NCBI GenBank assembly: GCA_040756735.1
Contig: JBFLYC010000029.1
Location: forward strand, 1 to 51,552
Direction of reading: 5' to 3'
DNA length: 51,552 nucleotides
Source of the DNA: JBFLYC01 sp040756735
GTDB taxonomy: Bacteria > Bacillota > DSM-16504 > Desulfitibacterales > Desulfitibacteraceae
The translations under genes and the position numbers were made by a program. A model generated the notes under the pieces. The model saw only the letters and a list, made by a program, of their open reading frames with translations, was not told the origin of the DNA and ran no database searches. Shown in pieces: positions 8,632 through 17,195 of the stretch (positions within the stretch are counted from its first letter, which is position 1; every line of letters begins with the position of its first letter).

Positions 8632-9121
8632 CTTCAACAACTCCCTCTTCAGTTGGATTGTCACCACCTGAATACTGGCCCACCGACAGTACATAAGCCG
8701 TTGGAACAAGGTTGCCTGCAATCTCTACATAAGGTATTCCTTTTATGAGCAAAGCCTTGGTTACAATCCCTTGAAATTCTTGCTCTGTTTCAGGATTAAC
8801 AGCTAATACCTCTTTACCTACCATTGATGTTGCTTCAGAAAACAGCACAGACGACGTCATCTCTCTCTGGTTAATCAGCATTTCTGCGAATACCTCTGTA
8901 AGGTTGGATAAGGTGGAGTTCATATTTTGAAGCTGTTCTAAAGAACTAAACTGGGCCATCTGAGCTATAAATTCTGTATCCCCTAAAGGTTCAAGAGGAT
9001 TTTGGTATCTCATCTGAGTTACCAACAATTGCAAAAACGCTTCCTTATCTAATTCCTTTTTCGGTATTCTTTCTTCACCTTGTTTATATGTCCCATAAGT
9101 ACTAGTATTGCTTACCTGCAA
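8615..9121 (-). CDS. flgD: FlgD, hook cap/scaffold protein
   Basis: FlgD caps the growing hook and is needed for FlgE polymerisation. The 168-residue protein has the diagnostic N-terminal motif KEAFLQLLVTQMRYQNPLEP (about 26-45) followed by DTEFIAQMAQFSSLEQLQNM. After a short linker it has a compact C-terminal region (about 105-155). It is short compared with enteric FlgD, lacking a full FLN/tudor module, as in many Clostridia. It lies between fliK and the TIGR02530-type gene, the standard order. Confidence 0.94.
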   Translation of the reverse strand: MQVSNTSTYGTYKQGEERIPKKELDKEAFLQLLVTQMRYQNPLEPLGDTEFIAQMAQFSSLEQLQNMNSTLSNLTEVFAEMLINQREMTSSVLFSEATSMVGKEVLAVNPETEQEFQGIVTKALLIKGIPYVEIAGNLVPTAYVLSVGQYSGGDNPTEEGVVEDDPED

Positions 9122-9133
9122 AATATCACCTCC

Positions 9134-10444
9134 TTAAGCCAGGTAATCTACTCCTATTCCAGAAACATGATTTTCATGTTGTATGTCTCCAGTTTCCAAC
9201 CCATCATCTATTGCTGCCTGATACCATCTTGGCCTAAATTCAGTTGTTTTTTCATTCTGAGAACCACCCTCCTGGAAGCCCCCTGCTTCACCATGAGTTG
9301 CTGTTTCAAGCCCAAGGTACTCGAAACGTATCCCCTGATCCTGCATTGAAATCCTTAACTGCTGCATAGCTGTATTTAAAATTTGGCCAGCAAGGCTTTT
9401 TTCTGTTGTAACAGCTGCTGTAATCAAACCATCTTGGTATACCAGCTGAACTTTGACTTTCCCTAGGAACTCAGGTTTTAACTGGATTTCCATAAACGTT
9501 TTACCCTGTTCGGCAAAAGTCTTGGTATTTTGGATAATTTGCTGGACCACACCCCAGGGGCTATTACTCTTTTGGATGCTGTGCACTATTTCAGGCTGAG
9601 AAATTCTTGAAAACACCTGGGAAAACTCTTGAAAATTACTCGCTTTAGCAGCCTCACCCAACATGTTGGCTGAATTAGCGCTTGATTTTGAAACCAACTT
9701 CGGAGGGTCTTGAAGTCTTGCGCTGCTTCTTCGCTGGCTATTAACATCACTATCTTCCTTGCTGCTGTCTCTAGAAATATCCTCTTTTGCATGTATGATG
9801 TTTGTGCTTTTGTTGTCAAGAACTATCCCTTTTATCTCTTTTGCAGGTTTATCAGGAACCATCTCCTTCACCTGCGCACTTGAGACTTCAACCTGTCTAC
9901 CCAGCTGCAACTTTTTACTGTTTCCCTCAGGTATTCTTGGTTCCTTTTCCCTTCCTGAAACCTTTTTTGCCTCCACCATTGACCAGTTTTCATTTATAAA
10001 AGTTTTTTTGGGCTTCTGCTCTTGGATCACCAGTGTATTTCCAAGATTTTCGGTATTTGTACTTTTAGGAATATCACTCTGTGGTTTGACCTTATCGTGC
10101 GAATTGTTTCTCAATACCTGTTCAACTTTTATTTCCTTATGCTCAAATGGAGGTTTTTTAATAGACTTTATTCCAGAAATATCTTGCTGAGGTGGCCTTT
10201 TACTTTGAAATTTTGACACAAATTCATCTTCAGAATGTTTCCCCCTAACTTGTCCCATCTTTTCATGTAAGCCAATAGTTTTTTCACTGTCTTGAGGAGC
10301 CAACATCATCGCCAACACCCCCTCGAAGCCGCCTTCAGTACTAGTATCTCCTACCTCCTTTTTGCCTTTAGAAGAAGTTGAAGAAACAGTCTTTCCATTA
10401 GTTTGATCAATGGGGCAGTCTGGAGCAATACACAAAATGTTCAT
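9134..10444 (-). CDS. fliK: FliK, hook-length control protein
   Basis: FliK measures hook length and triggers the FlhB substrate switch. The ATG at 10444 follows AAAGGGGGTG and gives 436 residues; the longer in-frame start at 10498 has no good ribosome site. The first 290 residues are hydrophilic, rich in Lys, Ser, Gln and Pro, and of low complexity, as expected for the flexible ruler. The C-terminal Flg_hook domain (about 300-400) contains FMEIQLKPEFLGKVKVQL and ILNTAMQQLRISMQDQGI. Sequence outside this domain is poorly conserved in the family. Confidence 0.92.
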   Translation of the reverse strand: MNILCIAPDCPIDQTNGKTVSSTSSKGKKEVGDTSTEGGFEGVLAMMLAPQDSEKTIGLHEKMGQVRGKHSEDEFVSKFQSKRPPQQDISGIKSIKKPPFEHKEIKVEQVLRNNSHDKVKPQSDIPKSTNTENLGNTLVIQEQKPKKTFINENWSMVEAKKVSGREKEPRIPEGNSKKLQLGRQVEVSSAQVKEMVPDKPAKEIKGIVLDNKSTNIIHAKEDISRDSSKEDSDVNSQRRSSARLQDPPKLVSKSSANSANMLGEAAKASNFQEFSQVFSRISQPEIVHSIQKSNSPWGVVQQIIQNTKTFAEQGKTFMEIQLKPEFLGKVKVQLVYQDGLITAAVTTEKSLAGQILNTAMQQLRISMQDQGIRFEYLGLETATHGEAGGFQEGGSQNEKTTEFRPRWYQAAIDDGLETGDIQHENHVSGIGVDYLA

Positions 10445-10513
10445 CACTTTCACCCCCTTTCTGAAAAATTTTAATATAATTAATACAACACTATACAAAT
10501 TATCGTCACAATT

Positions 10514-10957
10514 TCAAGATTCTGAACCCCTAAGATGTCTGATAAGGGCTGATTCGTTAATTTCGTTGGTTTGACGCTTGTCCATTTCCACGAAAAATGC
10601 CTGCTTCTTGCGAACTTTTAGTTTTTCAATGACCTTTCTGTTTTTCATGGCAATGATCAATTCATGGCGGCACTTTTTGATAATTTTGTCAGTTTCACAA
10701 ATAGCATCAGACAATTGATCTGCCTTTTTTTTTAGGCTCTCCATGTATTCCAGTTGGTGGCTCAGCATGGGTAAGTCCAAGGTTTTTACAGATGTTATGC
10801 TCCTAATAATACAGTCGTATTCTTGTAGTGTGCAGGACAAGTCCCACTCCAACTGCTGCCTTTTTATTTGGTGTGAAGCGAGGCTTTCTTGTTTCTGATT
10901 TTCAATTGCAATTTTGTAGTTTAGAAGTTTTTCTAAAGAAAATTTAAACTGACTCAT
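10514..10957 (-). CDS. fliJ: FliJ, flagellar export stalk protein
   Basis: FliJ is the coiled-coil stalk of the FliI ATPase ring and couples it to FlhA. The 147-residue protein is almost entirely helical and charged, starting FKFSLEKLLNYKIAIENQKQ and ending in a basic, Arg/Lys-rich helix, the standard FliJ layout. It lies directly after fliI and before fliK. Sequence conservation in FliJ is low, so the call rests on the coiled-coil pattern, length and position. Confidence 0.88.
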   Translation of the reverse strand: MSQFKFSLEKLLNYKIAIENQKQESLASHQIKRQQLEWDLSCTLQEYDCIIRSITSVKTLDLPMLSHQLEYMESLKKKADQLSDAICETDKIIKKCRHELIIAMKNRKVIEKLKVRKKQAFFVEMDKRQTNEINESALIRHLRGSES

Positions 10958-11024
10958 CAGCTTAATCCCTTCTACAACCAGTTGGTGTAATATTTGCTTT
11001 GCCGTCCTCTAATAATTATGAGGT

Positions 11025-12338
11025 CTAATCCAGTACTTCTTTCATAAGTTTAATGGTTTTTTCATGGCTAAAGCTCTCTTTAATTCTCTGGCAAAGTAAA
11101 CTGTTGATTTTATCATACAGGAAAATTGCCCTGTCTATCTTTGGATTAGAACCCTTTTCATAAGCGCCTATACTGATTAAATCTTCATTTTGCTTGTATA
11201 TGGCAAGGTTATTCTTAATTTCCCCTGCAATTCTTAGCTGGTCAGGGTCTGCAATATCTACCATCAAACGGCTGATACTGTGCAAGATATCAATTGCAGG
11301 GAAGTGATTTCTTGCTGCAAGCTCTCTAGAAAGAATTATATGACCATCAAGGATACCTCTTACGCTGTCCGATATAGGTTCGTTAAAATCATCCCCATCT
11401 ACCAGGACATTGTAAAGGGCAGTAATAGAACCATCTTTACTGTTGCCTGTTCTCTCAAGCAGGGTTGGCAGGATGGCAAAAACTGAAGGAGTATAGCCCC
11501 TTGTAGTAGGTGGTTCTCCCACAGCTAGGCCCACTTCTCTCTGGGCCATAGCAAACCTTGTAACGGAATCCATCATTAAAAGAACTTTTTTTCCCATGTC
11601 CCTAAAATATTCGGCTATGGCATGCGTCACAAAAGCTCCTCTAATTCGCATTAACGAAGGATTATCTGAAGTGGCAACCACTACCACAGACTTTTTTAGT
11701 CCATCAGGGCCAAGATCCTTATCGATAAACTCAAGAACCTCTCGTCCTCTCTCACCAATTAGACCTATTACATTAACATCTGCAGAACTACCACGTGCAA
11801 TCATGCCCATAAGGGTGCTCTTGCCAACCCCACTGCCAGAAAAAATTCCTACCCTCTGGCCTTCACCCATTGTTAGAAAACCATCTATAGCTTTAATACC
11901 TGTGCTGAATAGCTCTTTTATGGGCTTTCTGTCCAAGGGATTAGGAGGTGAATTATTAACTGGATAAAGCTCATTGAATCCATTAAGTTCGCTACCGTCA
12001 AGGGGATATCCTAGTCCGTTAATGACCTTACCCAAAAGTCCAGGACCCACGGGTACTGAGTGAGTCTTCCCTGTGGCAAAAACCTGGCAGCCCGGTGAAA
12101 CCCCCTTTAAATCTCCAAAGGGCATCAACAATGAATTATTATCCTTAAACCCCACAACTTCTGTAAGTACTGTATCTTCATTAACTTTTACCTTACATAT
12201 TTCTCCGATAAAGGGCTTAATACCCCTAACTTCTATAATGAGCCCTATAACACGGGTTACTTTGCCAATGTAATGGTATAAGTTGATGTCCTTTAATTTA
12301 TCTATATACTTACATAAACTAACCTGTTGAGTGTGCAT
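11025..12338 (-). CDS. fliI: FliI, flagellar export ATPase
   Basis: FliI is the hexameric ATPase that energises and orders flagellar protein export. The 437-residue protein resembles F1-ATPase beta. The Walker A motif is SGSGVGKST at about 167-175, followed by the family stretch VIGLIGERGREVLEF and the Walker B region KKVLLMMDSVTRFAMAQREVGLA. The N-terminal barrel and C-terminal substrate domain are both present. Start and stop are one or two bases from fliH and a short gap from fliJ. Confidence 0.97.
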   Translation of the reverse strand: MHTQQVSLCKYIDKLKDINLYHYIGKVTRVIGLIIEVRGIKPFIGEICKVKVNEDTVLTEVVGFKDNNSLLMPFGDLKGVSPGCQVFATGKTHSVPVGPGLLGKVINGLGYPLDGSELNGFNELYPVNNSPPNPLDRKPIKELFSTGIKAIDGFLTMGEGQRVGIFSGSGVGKSTLMGMIARGSSADVNVIGLIGERGREVLEFIDKDLGPDGLKKSVVVVATSDNPSLMRIRGAFVTHAIAEYFRDMGKKVLLMMDSVTRFAMAQREVGLAVGEPPTTRGYTPSVFAILPTLLERTGNSKDGSITALYNVLVDGDDFNEPISDSVRGILDGHIILSRELAARNHFPAIDILHSISRLMVDIADPDQLRIAGEIKNNLAIYKQNEDLISIGAYEKGSNPKIDRAIFLYDKINSLLCQRIKESFSHEKTIKLMKEVLD

Positions 12339-12340
12339 AA

Positions 12341-13033
12341 TTAATCACCCAGAATAAGCATCCCCAGCTTCTCTATCTGATCTTTAAGGGCTATTTCAAT
12401 AAACCCATTCTCACTTTCAAGCTTAAAAGTACCCTTAGGCATATTGCCATCCCCTATTATGTATAAACGAGTATATTCCCCAAGATGATCCGTTAAATGC
12501 AGCTTCCGCTGCTTCAAAATCTCAGCATCTTCTGGGTGAATGAGTACAGTAATTTGATCGGCTTGTTGAAACTGTTGACTAGCTTCCCTAACCATATCAA
12601 CTACAGTCTCAGGTGATAACTCTAACTGTCTAATCACCAATTTTTCAGCAATGGCAACAGCCAGCCTGACAAGGTCTTCTTCTGTCTCACGACAGGCTTT
12701 GTCATGTATCTCTTTAACTTGACTTAAAACCTGTTTGACATGCTCATATTTAGTATTCATGTAGGCTTCTGATTTAGAGAGACCCTCCTGATACCCCTGT
12801 TTAAAACCAAGGTTATAGCCCTCCTCCATTTTTTCTCTTGCTTTTACTTCAGCTTGTTGAAGTATGTCTTGGGCCTGCATTTGAGCTTCTTCAACAATTT
12901 CATTGGCTCTTGCAGCAGCTGCTTTAACTAGAGGGTCATTATCAACCTGACACTCCTTGTCTTCAAACTTTATCTCAAGATAATCCTTGATATTAATATT
13001 AGGAGACTTTAAAACTTTAGACAACAATGGCAT
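12341..13033 (-). CDS. fliH: FliH, flagellar export ATPase regulator
   Basis: FliH holds FliI in an autoinhibited complex and tethers it to the C ring. I prefer the ATG at 13033, which overlaps the fliG end by 17 bases behind GGTGGAGAGG; a longer frame begins at 13072. The 230-residue protein has a long Ala/Glu/Gln-rich coiled coil (about 40-130) with the Gly-rich register GYNLGFKQGYQEG. Its C-terminal domain resembles V-ATPase subunit E (VRLAVAIAEKLVIRQLEL...). It is the normal partner of the following fliI. Confidence 0.92.
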   Translation of the reverse strand: MPLLSKVLKSPNINIKDYLEIKFEDKECQVDNDPLVKAAAARANEIVEEAQMQAQDILQQAEVKAREKMEEGYNLGFKQGYQEGLSKSEAYMNTKYEHVKQVLSQVKEIHDKACRETEEDLVRLAVAIAEKLVIRQLELSPETVVDMVREASQQFQQADQITVLIHPEDAEILKQRKLHLTDHLGEYTRLYIIGDGNMPKGTFKLESENGFIEIALKDQIEKLGMLILGD

Positions 13034-14027
13034 CCTCTCCACCACGAGATATAATAATTTCTCCTGCTTCATCTAAGCGCCTGATAACTTGAACTATCTT
13101 TTGTTGTGCTTCTTCTACTTCTCTTAATCTTACAGGACCCAACATTTCAATATCTTCCTGGAGCATCTCTGCTGCCCTCTTTGACAGGTTCTTATATATT
13201 CTACTGCTTACTTCGTTGCTCGAACCCTTTAAGGCATATGCCAAATCTTTAAAGTCTACCTCTCTCAATACTCTACGAATGGATTGATCATCCAGAGTAA
13301 TAATATCTTCAAAGACAAACATCCTCTTGCGAATCTCCTCCACAAGTTCCTGGTCTTCTCGTTCAAGTTCTTCTAAGATGCTTTTTTCTGTACCCCTGTC
13401 AACCCTATTTAGAATATCCACCAATGTATCTATGCCGCCTGCAATGGTAAAGTCCTGTTCCACAACAGAAGATAGTTTTTTTTCAAGGACTTGTTCAACT
13501 TCCTTGAGCATCTCAGGAGATGTTCTTTCCATGGTTGCTATCCTTCTAGTGATGTCACTTTGCATATCTTCTGGAAGTGAACTTAAGACGATAGCTGCCT
13601 GCTCAGATTGCAGATAGGATAAGATTAACGCTATAGTTTGTGGGTGTTCATTATTAATAAAATTGACCAATTGTTTTGGATCTGTTTTCCTAAGAAGATT
13701 AAAGGGTTTTATCCTGGAGGCCTCAGTCAACCGTTTTATTAATTCATTGGCTTTTTGTACCCCAAGGGTTTTTTCGAGAACCTCCTTAGCATAAGAAATT
13801 CCCCCTGCTGCAATATACGTTTGGGCTTCATGAATGACTAGAAATTCATCAATAATCCTTTTTCTCATTTCCACATCAACTACAGAAATATTGGCAATGG
13901 CAGTACTAATCCTTTCAATCTCATCTTCTTTAAAATGTTTTAAGACTTTTGAAGAAAGGTCAGGACCTAAAGCAATAAGAAATATAGCAATTTTTTTCAA
14001 ACCTGTTAACCTGTCTTCTCTGCTCAC
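13017..14027 (-). CDS. fliG: FliG, flagellar motor switch protein
   Basis: FliG is the rotor protein on which the stator acts. A GTG start at 14027, preceded by an AGG-containing site, gives 336 residues beginning SREDRLTGLKKIAIFLIALGPDLSSKVLK, the normal family start and length. The longer frame, a TTG at 14072 abutting the fliF stop, is less likely. The middle domain has the EHPQTIALILSYL motif. The C-terminal domain has the charged torque helix with DDQSIRRVLREVDFKDLAYALKG. Its partner FliM is not encoded in this window. Confidence 0.95.
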   Translation of the reverse strand: MSREDRLTGLKKIAIFLIALGPDLSSKVLKHFKEDEIERISTAIANISVVDVEMRKRIIDEFLVIHEAQTYIAAGGISYAKEVLEKTLGVQKANELIKRLTEASRIKPFNLLRKTDPKQLVNFINNEHPQTIALILSYLQSEQAAIVLSSLPEDMQSDITRRIATMERTSPEMLKEVEQVLEKKLSSVVEQDFTIAGGIDTLVDILNRVDRGTEKSILEELEREDQELVEEIRKRMFVFEDIITLDDQSIRRVLREVDFKDLAYALKGSSNEVSSRIYKNLSKRAAEMLQEDIEMLGPVRLREVEEAQQKIVQVIRRLDEAGEIIISRGGEDAIVV

Positions 14028-14072
14028 CTGTCTACCTACCCCCGTATTTTTGCAGGTTATCTGTATCCTCAA

Positions 14073-15608
14073 TTAATCTTCCATCATCCAGGCCTTAAGC
14101 AGGGCCGCAGTATCTTCGGGCTTATCCTGGACAATCTTTTTCACTTTTTCCTGCTTCCTTGTGGCTTCATCCTTTGGCTTTGGTTTTTCTTCTATTTCCT
14201 GTTCAACACTTGTAAGTGCAGTAGGCTGAACCACAACCGGTTCGCTTTTTAAGGCCTCCCCTAAAGTTCTTATCAGTATTATTAAAAGGATAAATGCAAA
14301 TAATGCAGCCAATCCCCTAAATCCCCATGTTATGTATGTTTTTATTTGTTCTTCTTTTTTCGCTTGAGCCGCTAATACTGCCATCTGGTCCTCCATTTCC
14401 TGCAGGGCAGTTTTATCAAAGGTCATGCTCATTACAGCAATCTGGTCTCCCCTGTCAGGATTAAAACCAATAGCTGCTTCTACTATTGATTGTATACTGT
14501 TAATCCTTTCTTCAGTCAATTGCCCATCCACTGCGACAGCAGTGGACAAGGATACAAGTTTTCCGGGGGCGTAAATCACCCGTTCCTGGGTTTGATCAAA
14601 TTCATAATTTGTGATCCTTTCCTGGAACTCACTGGAACTCTCTCCTACATCTAGTTCAGGATAAATACCGCCCATATCCTGCAGGTTGTCTAAACCCACT
14701 GGCCTACCGTCACCAGTAGAGTTAATATGTTGTTCACTAATGATTTGTTCACTACGAATATGGGAATCCCCAAAAACAATCTTAGTAACTTCCCTTTGAT
14801 CGAAATCAAGTTCAGCTGTTACCATAGTAACGGATTGGCCTATGCCAAGGATAGACTGCAACAAAGCCTGAATTCGCTGCTCCATTTCTCTTTCAAATAT
14901 TCTTTTTTGCTCATACTGTTTTCTTTGAGCAACTACAAAACTGCCGCTATCATCTATTAGACCTTCGCTGAGGATCCTACCTTGAGTATCTATAACATGC
15001 ACATTACGTGGATCAAGCTTGTCTACACTACCAGCCACCAGGTTAATAATGGCAAGTACCTGTGATGGATGAAGGGTAGCAATAGGCGCTAATTTTAGCA
15101 CAATGGACGCTGATGCCTGGCCTTGATCCCTGATAAAAAGACTCTGTTCTGGGACAACCAGGTGGACCCTGGCTTGTTCCACGGCTTCAAGTTGAATAAT
15201 AGATCTACGCAGTTCCTCCTGTAGTGCGCGTATATAGTTCAACTGCCTTTCAAAATCAGTAATTCCCAGCTTGCTCTGATCAAAAAGTTCAAAACCGCTG
15301 CCTCCTGAAGCAATAACACCAGACGAGGCTAATTGTAGGCGCAATTCATAAATTTGATCCTTAGGAACAGTAATGGTGGTGCCCTGATTGGTAAGCTTAT
15401 AAGGCACACCCATTTCCTGCAGTTTATTGACAACTTGAGCTGCACCATTTACATCCAGATTGGTAAAAAGTTCTCCATATTCAACCCTCAATAGCCACTG
15501 AACAAAAAAAATGGAAGCCAAAATAACTGCAAGTATCATGACGACTAACACAGTTTTTTGGGTTGTTGAAAGGGAATTCCACTTATTTATTAAGCCTGCA
15601 AAATTCAT
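14073..15608 (-). CDS. fliF: FliF, flagellar MS-ring protein
   Basis: FliF forms the MS ring in the cytoplasmic membrane, the base of the flagellum. The 511-residue protein has an N-terminal membrane helix (about 18-40) and ring-building motifs with VEYGELFTNLDVNGAAQVV. A YscJ-like domain follows (SIIQLEAVEQARVHLVVP, and SIVLKLAP). A second membrane helix lies at about 428-450, and the C-terminal tail ends TAALLKAWMMED, the FliG-binding segment. Length is normal. It lies between fliE and fliG. Confidence 0.96.
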   Translation of the reverse strand: MNFAGLINKWNSLSTTQKTVLVVMILAVILASIFFVQWLLRVEYGELFTNLDVNGAAQVVNKLQEMGVPYKLTNQGTTITVPKDQIYELRLQLASSGVIASGGSGFELFDQSKLGITDFERQLNYIRALQEELRRSIIQLEAVEQARVHLVVPEQSLFIRDQGQASASIVLKLAPIATLHPSQVLAIINLVAGSVDKLDPRNVHVIDTQGRILSEGLIDDSGSFVVAQRKQYEQKRIFEREMEQRIQALLQSILGIGQSVTMVTAELDFDQREVTKIVFGDSHIRSEQIISEQHINSTGDGRPVGLDNLQDMGGIYPELDVGESSSEFQERITNYEFDQTQERVIYAPGKLVSLSTAVAVDGQLTEERINSIQSIVEAAIGFNPDRGDQIAVMSMTFDKTALQEMEDQMAVLAAQAKKEEQIKTYITWGFRGLAALFAFILLIILIRTLGEALKSEPVVVQPTALTSVEQEIEEKPKPKDEATRKQEKVKKIVQDKPEDTAALLKAWMMED

Positions 15609-15645
15609 ATGCTACCCCAACTCCCAACTCGATAACAAGACATCA

Positions 15646-15942
15646 TCATATTTGCATCTTACTCATCTCTTGATAAGCTTCCAAAAGTTTATTACGAATT
15701 TGTAAAGTCAACTGCATGGCTAACTCTGCCTTCTCAACGGCAATCATTACCTCATGTAGTTCTACTTCTTCCCCAATTATAAGCCTTTCTGTTAATAAAT
15801 CCGCTTCCTTTTGCAGCGTGTTAACCTGAGCAATTTTGTCCTTTAACACAGCAGCAAAAGTTTCCCCTACTGCTTGCGGCGTCTTAGCCCCTTGAGCTTG
15901 CGGTATGCTTATGGGCGGTACAGATAAAAGCGATAATTTCAT
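15646..15942 (-). CDS. fliE: FliE, basal-body adapter protein
   Basis: FliE links the MS ring to the proximal rod and is the first rod-type export substrate. The 98-residue protein has the family pattern: a variable N terminus, a coiled middle, then ELHEVMIAVEKAELAMQLTLQIRNKLLEAYQEM at the C terminus. Length is standard. It is placed between flgC and fliF as in most Firmicutes. Confidence 0.94.
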   Translation of the reverse strand: MKLSLLSVPPISIPQAQGAKTPQAVGETFAAVLKDKIAQVNTLQKEADLLTERLIIGEEVELHEVMIAVEKAELAMQLTLQIRNKLLEAYQEMSKMQI

Positions 15943-15951
15943 TTACCAGTT

Positions 15952-16380
15952 TTACCCCCTTCCAATTTCAAGGGTTTTTAAGATCATATTTTTTGTACCA
16001 TTAAGTACAGTAACATTCGCATCATAAGCCCTGGTAGCTGTTATGAAGTCGGTTATTTCAACAGCCAAGTCCACATTAGGCATGGCAACAAACCCTTGCT
16101 CATTAGCATCAGGGTGATCAGGATTATACACCATCCGGGGAGGAGACTGATCCCTTAAAACTGCAGCCACTTCCACACCCCCAGGCGAATACCCCTTCCG
16201 ACCCATTTTCAGTTCTCTGGCAAGTACTTCTTTAAATACTACAACCCTTTTTTTGTAAGGACCACCGTCAGCAGAACGAGTAGTTGTAGCATTAGCTATG
16301 TTATTAGCGACAACATCAAGACGCAGCCTTTCAGCCGACAGACCTGATGCGCTGATATTCATGGTTGAAAATAATTTCAT
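15952..16380 (-). CDS. flgC: FlgC, proximal rod protein
   Basis: FlgC is a proximal rod subunit. The 142-residue protein starts with the rod-protein motif FSTMNISASGLSAERLRLDVVANNIAN. It ends with the matching C-terminal segment NVDLAVEITDFITATRAYDANVTVLN. Length is normal. A strong GGGAGG site precedes the ATG, and the gene follows flgB by two bases. Confidence 0.95.
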   Translation of the reverse strand: MKLFSTMNISASGLSAERLRLDVVANNIANATTTRSADGGPYKKRVVVFKEVLARELKMGRKGYSPGGVEVAAVLRDQSPPRMVYNPDHPDANEQGFVAMPNVDLAVEITDFITATRAYDANVTVLNGTKNMILKTLEIGRG

Positions 16381-16382
16381 GG

Positions 16383-16790
16383 CTATCTCCTCCCTTCGCT
16401 GATAATATGTTTGAGGAGAGAAATCCGCTTGTTCAGCTGGCTGACAGCGCTGTTAAAGTAAAAAATATTGGCTGCCATTTTAGTCATTTCTTGATCGATG
16501 TCCACATTGTTCCCATCAGGACGCATACTCGTAGCTGTGCTGCGGGTAGTTTCAGGTTGTACATCCTTTATTGACGGTTTATTGCTAATATGTCTGGAGT
16601 GTGTAGTTGTCAATGAAGCTGATGATTTATCCACTGCGGCTTTTAACTGGTTCTGGAAATTAACCTCCAACTTTTTATATCCAGAAGTGTTAATATTTGC
16701 CATATTGTGAGCAATTGCCTGGTGCCTGGCAGTGGCGCCGTCAAGGGCTTTTTGTAAAACTTGCATAACCCTATTATTAAACAATTCCAC
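16383..16790 (-). CDS. flgB: FlgB, proximal rod protein; first gene of the long flagellar operon
   Basis: FlgB is a proximal rod subunit. The 135-residue protein has the motif LDGATARHQAIAHNMANINTSGYK near the N terminus and a C-terminal rod segment (VDIDQEMTKMAANIFYFNSAVSQLNK). The start is a GTG seven bases after GAGGGGG. It is the first gene of an operon of about 23 genes running to flhA. The roughly 380-base leader upstream contains a c-di-GMP-I riboswitch and terminator, so expression of the whole basal body is likely set here. Confidence 0.95.
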   Translation of the reverse strand: MELFNNRVMQVLQKALDGATARHQAIAHNMANINTSGYKKLEVNFQNQLKAAVDKSSASLTTTHSRHISNKPSIKDVQPETTRSTATSMRPDGNNVDIDQEMTKMAANIFYFNSAVSQLNKRISLLKHIISEGRR

Positions 16791-16910
16791 CTTGGTTCCC
16801 CCTCAACATATTGGAAGCAAATCTTCCATAATCTTTTTTAACTTCCACAAGTTTACCTATTTTCCTGCATATTTCGCATGTTTTTTAAAATATTATTCTA
16901 AATTTCGACA

Positions 16911-16967
16911 TACTTTTAAACAAAAATAACCTGATCCAAGCATAAAGTCTATAATGCAGACCAGGTT
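16911..16967 (-). terminator. riboswitch-controlled intrinsic terminator upstream of flgB
   Basis: On the minus strand the arms AACCTGGTC (16967-16959) and GATCAGGTT (16936-16928) form a nine-pair stem with one G-U pair. It is followed at once by ATTTTTGTTT. It lies between the c-di-GMP aptamer and flgB, more than 100 bases before the coding start. The 5' arm contains CCTGG, complementary to CCAGG in the 3' part of the aptamer (16999-16995), so an alternative antiterminator pairing is possible. This geometry predicts that ligand binding frees the arm and ends transcription. Confidence 0.8.
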
Positions 16968-16990
16968 TCTAAGTCAGAGTCAGAGTATTA

Positions 16991-17086
16991 GCAGCCTGGC
17001 AATCATAGTATTAAAAACCTTAGACCCATGGCTTTGCGTCACCGCCTTTCAACGGTTTAGCCCATTTTTTACATCTTTCGCGCTGC
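16991..17086 (-). promoter_or_regulatory. c-di-GMP-I (GEMM-I) riboswitch aptamer
   Basis: On the minus strand the sequence shows the class-I c-di-GMP aptamer layout. An outer stem GCAGC/GCTGC closes the element. Next come GGGCTAAACC and a hairpin ACCGTT-GAAA-GGCGGT with a GNRA loop. The conserved junction GACGCAAAGCC follows, then the tetraloop-receptor strands GTCTAAGG and CTATGATTGCC. These match the GEMM-I consensus element by element. It sits about 200 bases upstream of flgB and just before a terminator. Known biology: c-di-GMP-I switches precede flagellar operons in some Clostridia (for example C. difficile), where ligand lowers expression; the same sign is inferred here. Confidence 0.9.
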
Positions 17087-17093
17087 ACCACAT

Positions 17094-17141
17094 AATTCTA
17101 CATTAAAACAATAATTCAATTCTACATTAAAACAATAATTC
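17094..17141. repeat. perfect 24-bp tandem repeat, two copies
   Basis: Positions 17094-17117 and 17118-17141 are identical 24-base units, starting aattctacattaaaacaat, directly adjacent to each other. They fill the gap between the fliS terminator and the riboswitch aptamer, where the promoter of the flgB operon must lie. On the minus strand each unit reads GAATTATTGTTTTAATG followed by TAGAATT, giving -10-like hexamers, but no convincing -35 at normal spacing was found. A TATAAT also occurs on the minus strand at 17161-17156. Confidence 0.85.
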
Positions 17142-17164
17142 CTCTTTTTAACAATATTATACTT

Positions 17165-17191
17165 GAAAAAAACACCTGGGTTCCACCAGGT
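17165..17191 (-). terminator. intrinsic terminator after fliS
   Basis: Immediately after the fliS stop, the minus strand forms the stem ACCTGG/CCAGGT with a six-base loop, followed by a run of seven T. It separates the fliS transcript from the flgB operon. Confidence 0.85.
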
Positions 17192-17195
17192 TTCA

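Noticed and set aside
9759..10190. 143-residue plus-strand frame opposite fliK
   Set aside because: It is the complement of the low-complexity fliK ruler region, has no ribosome site, and the encoded sequence is a Leu/Phe/Ser-rich shadow.
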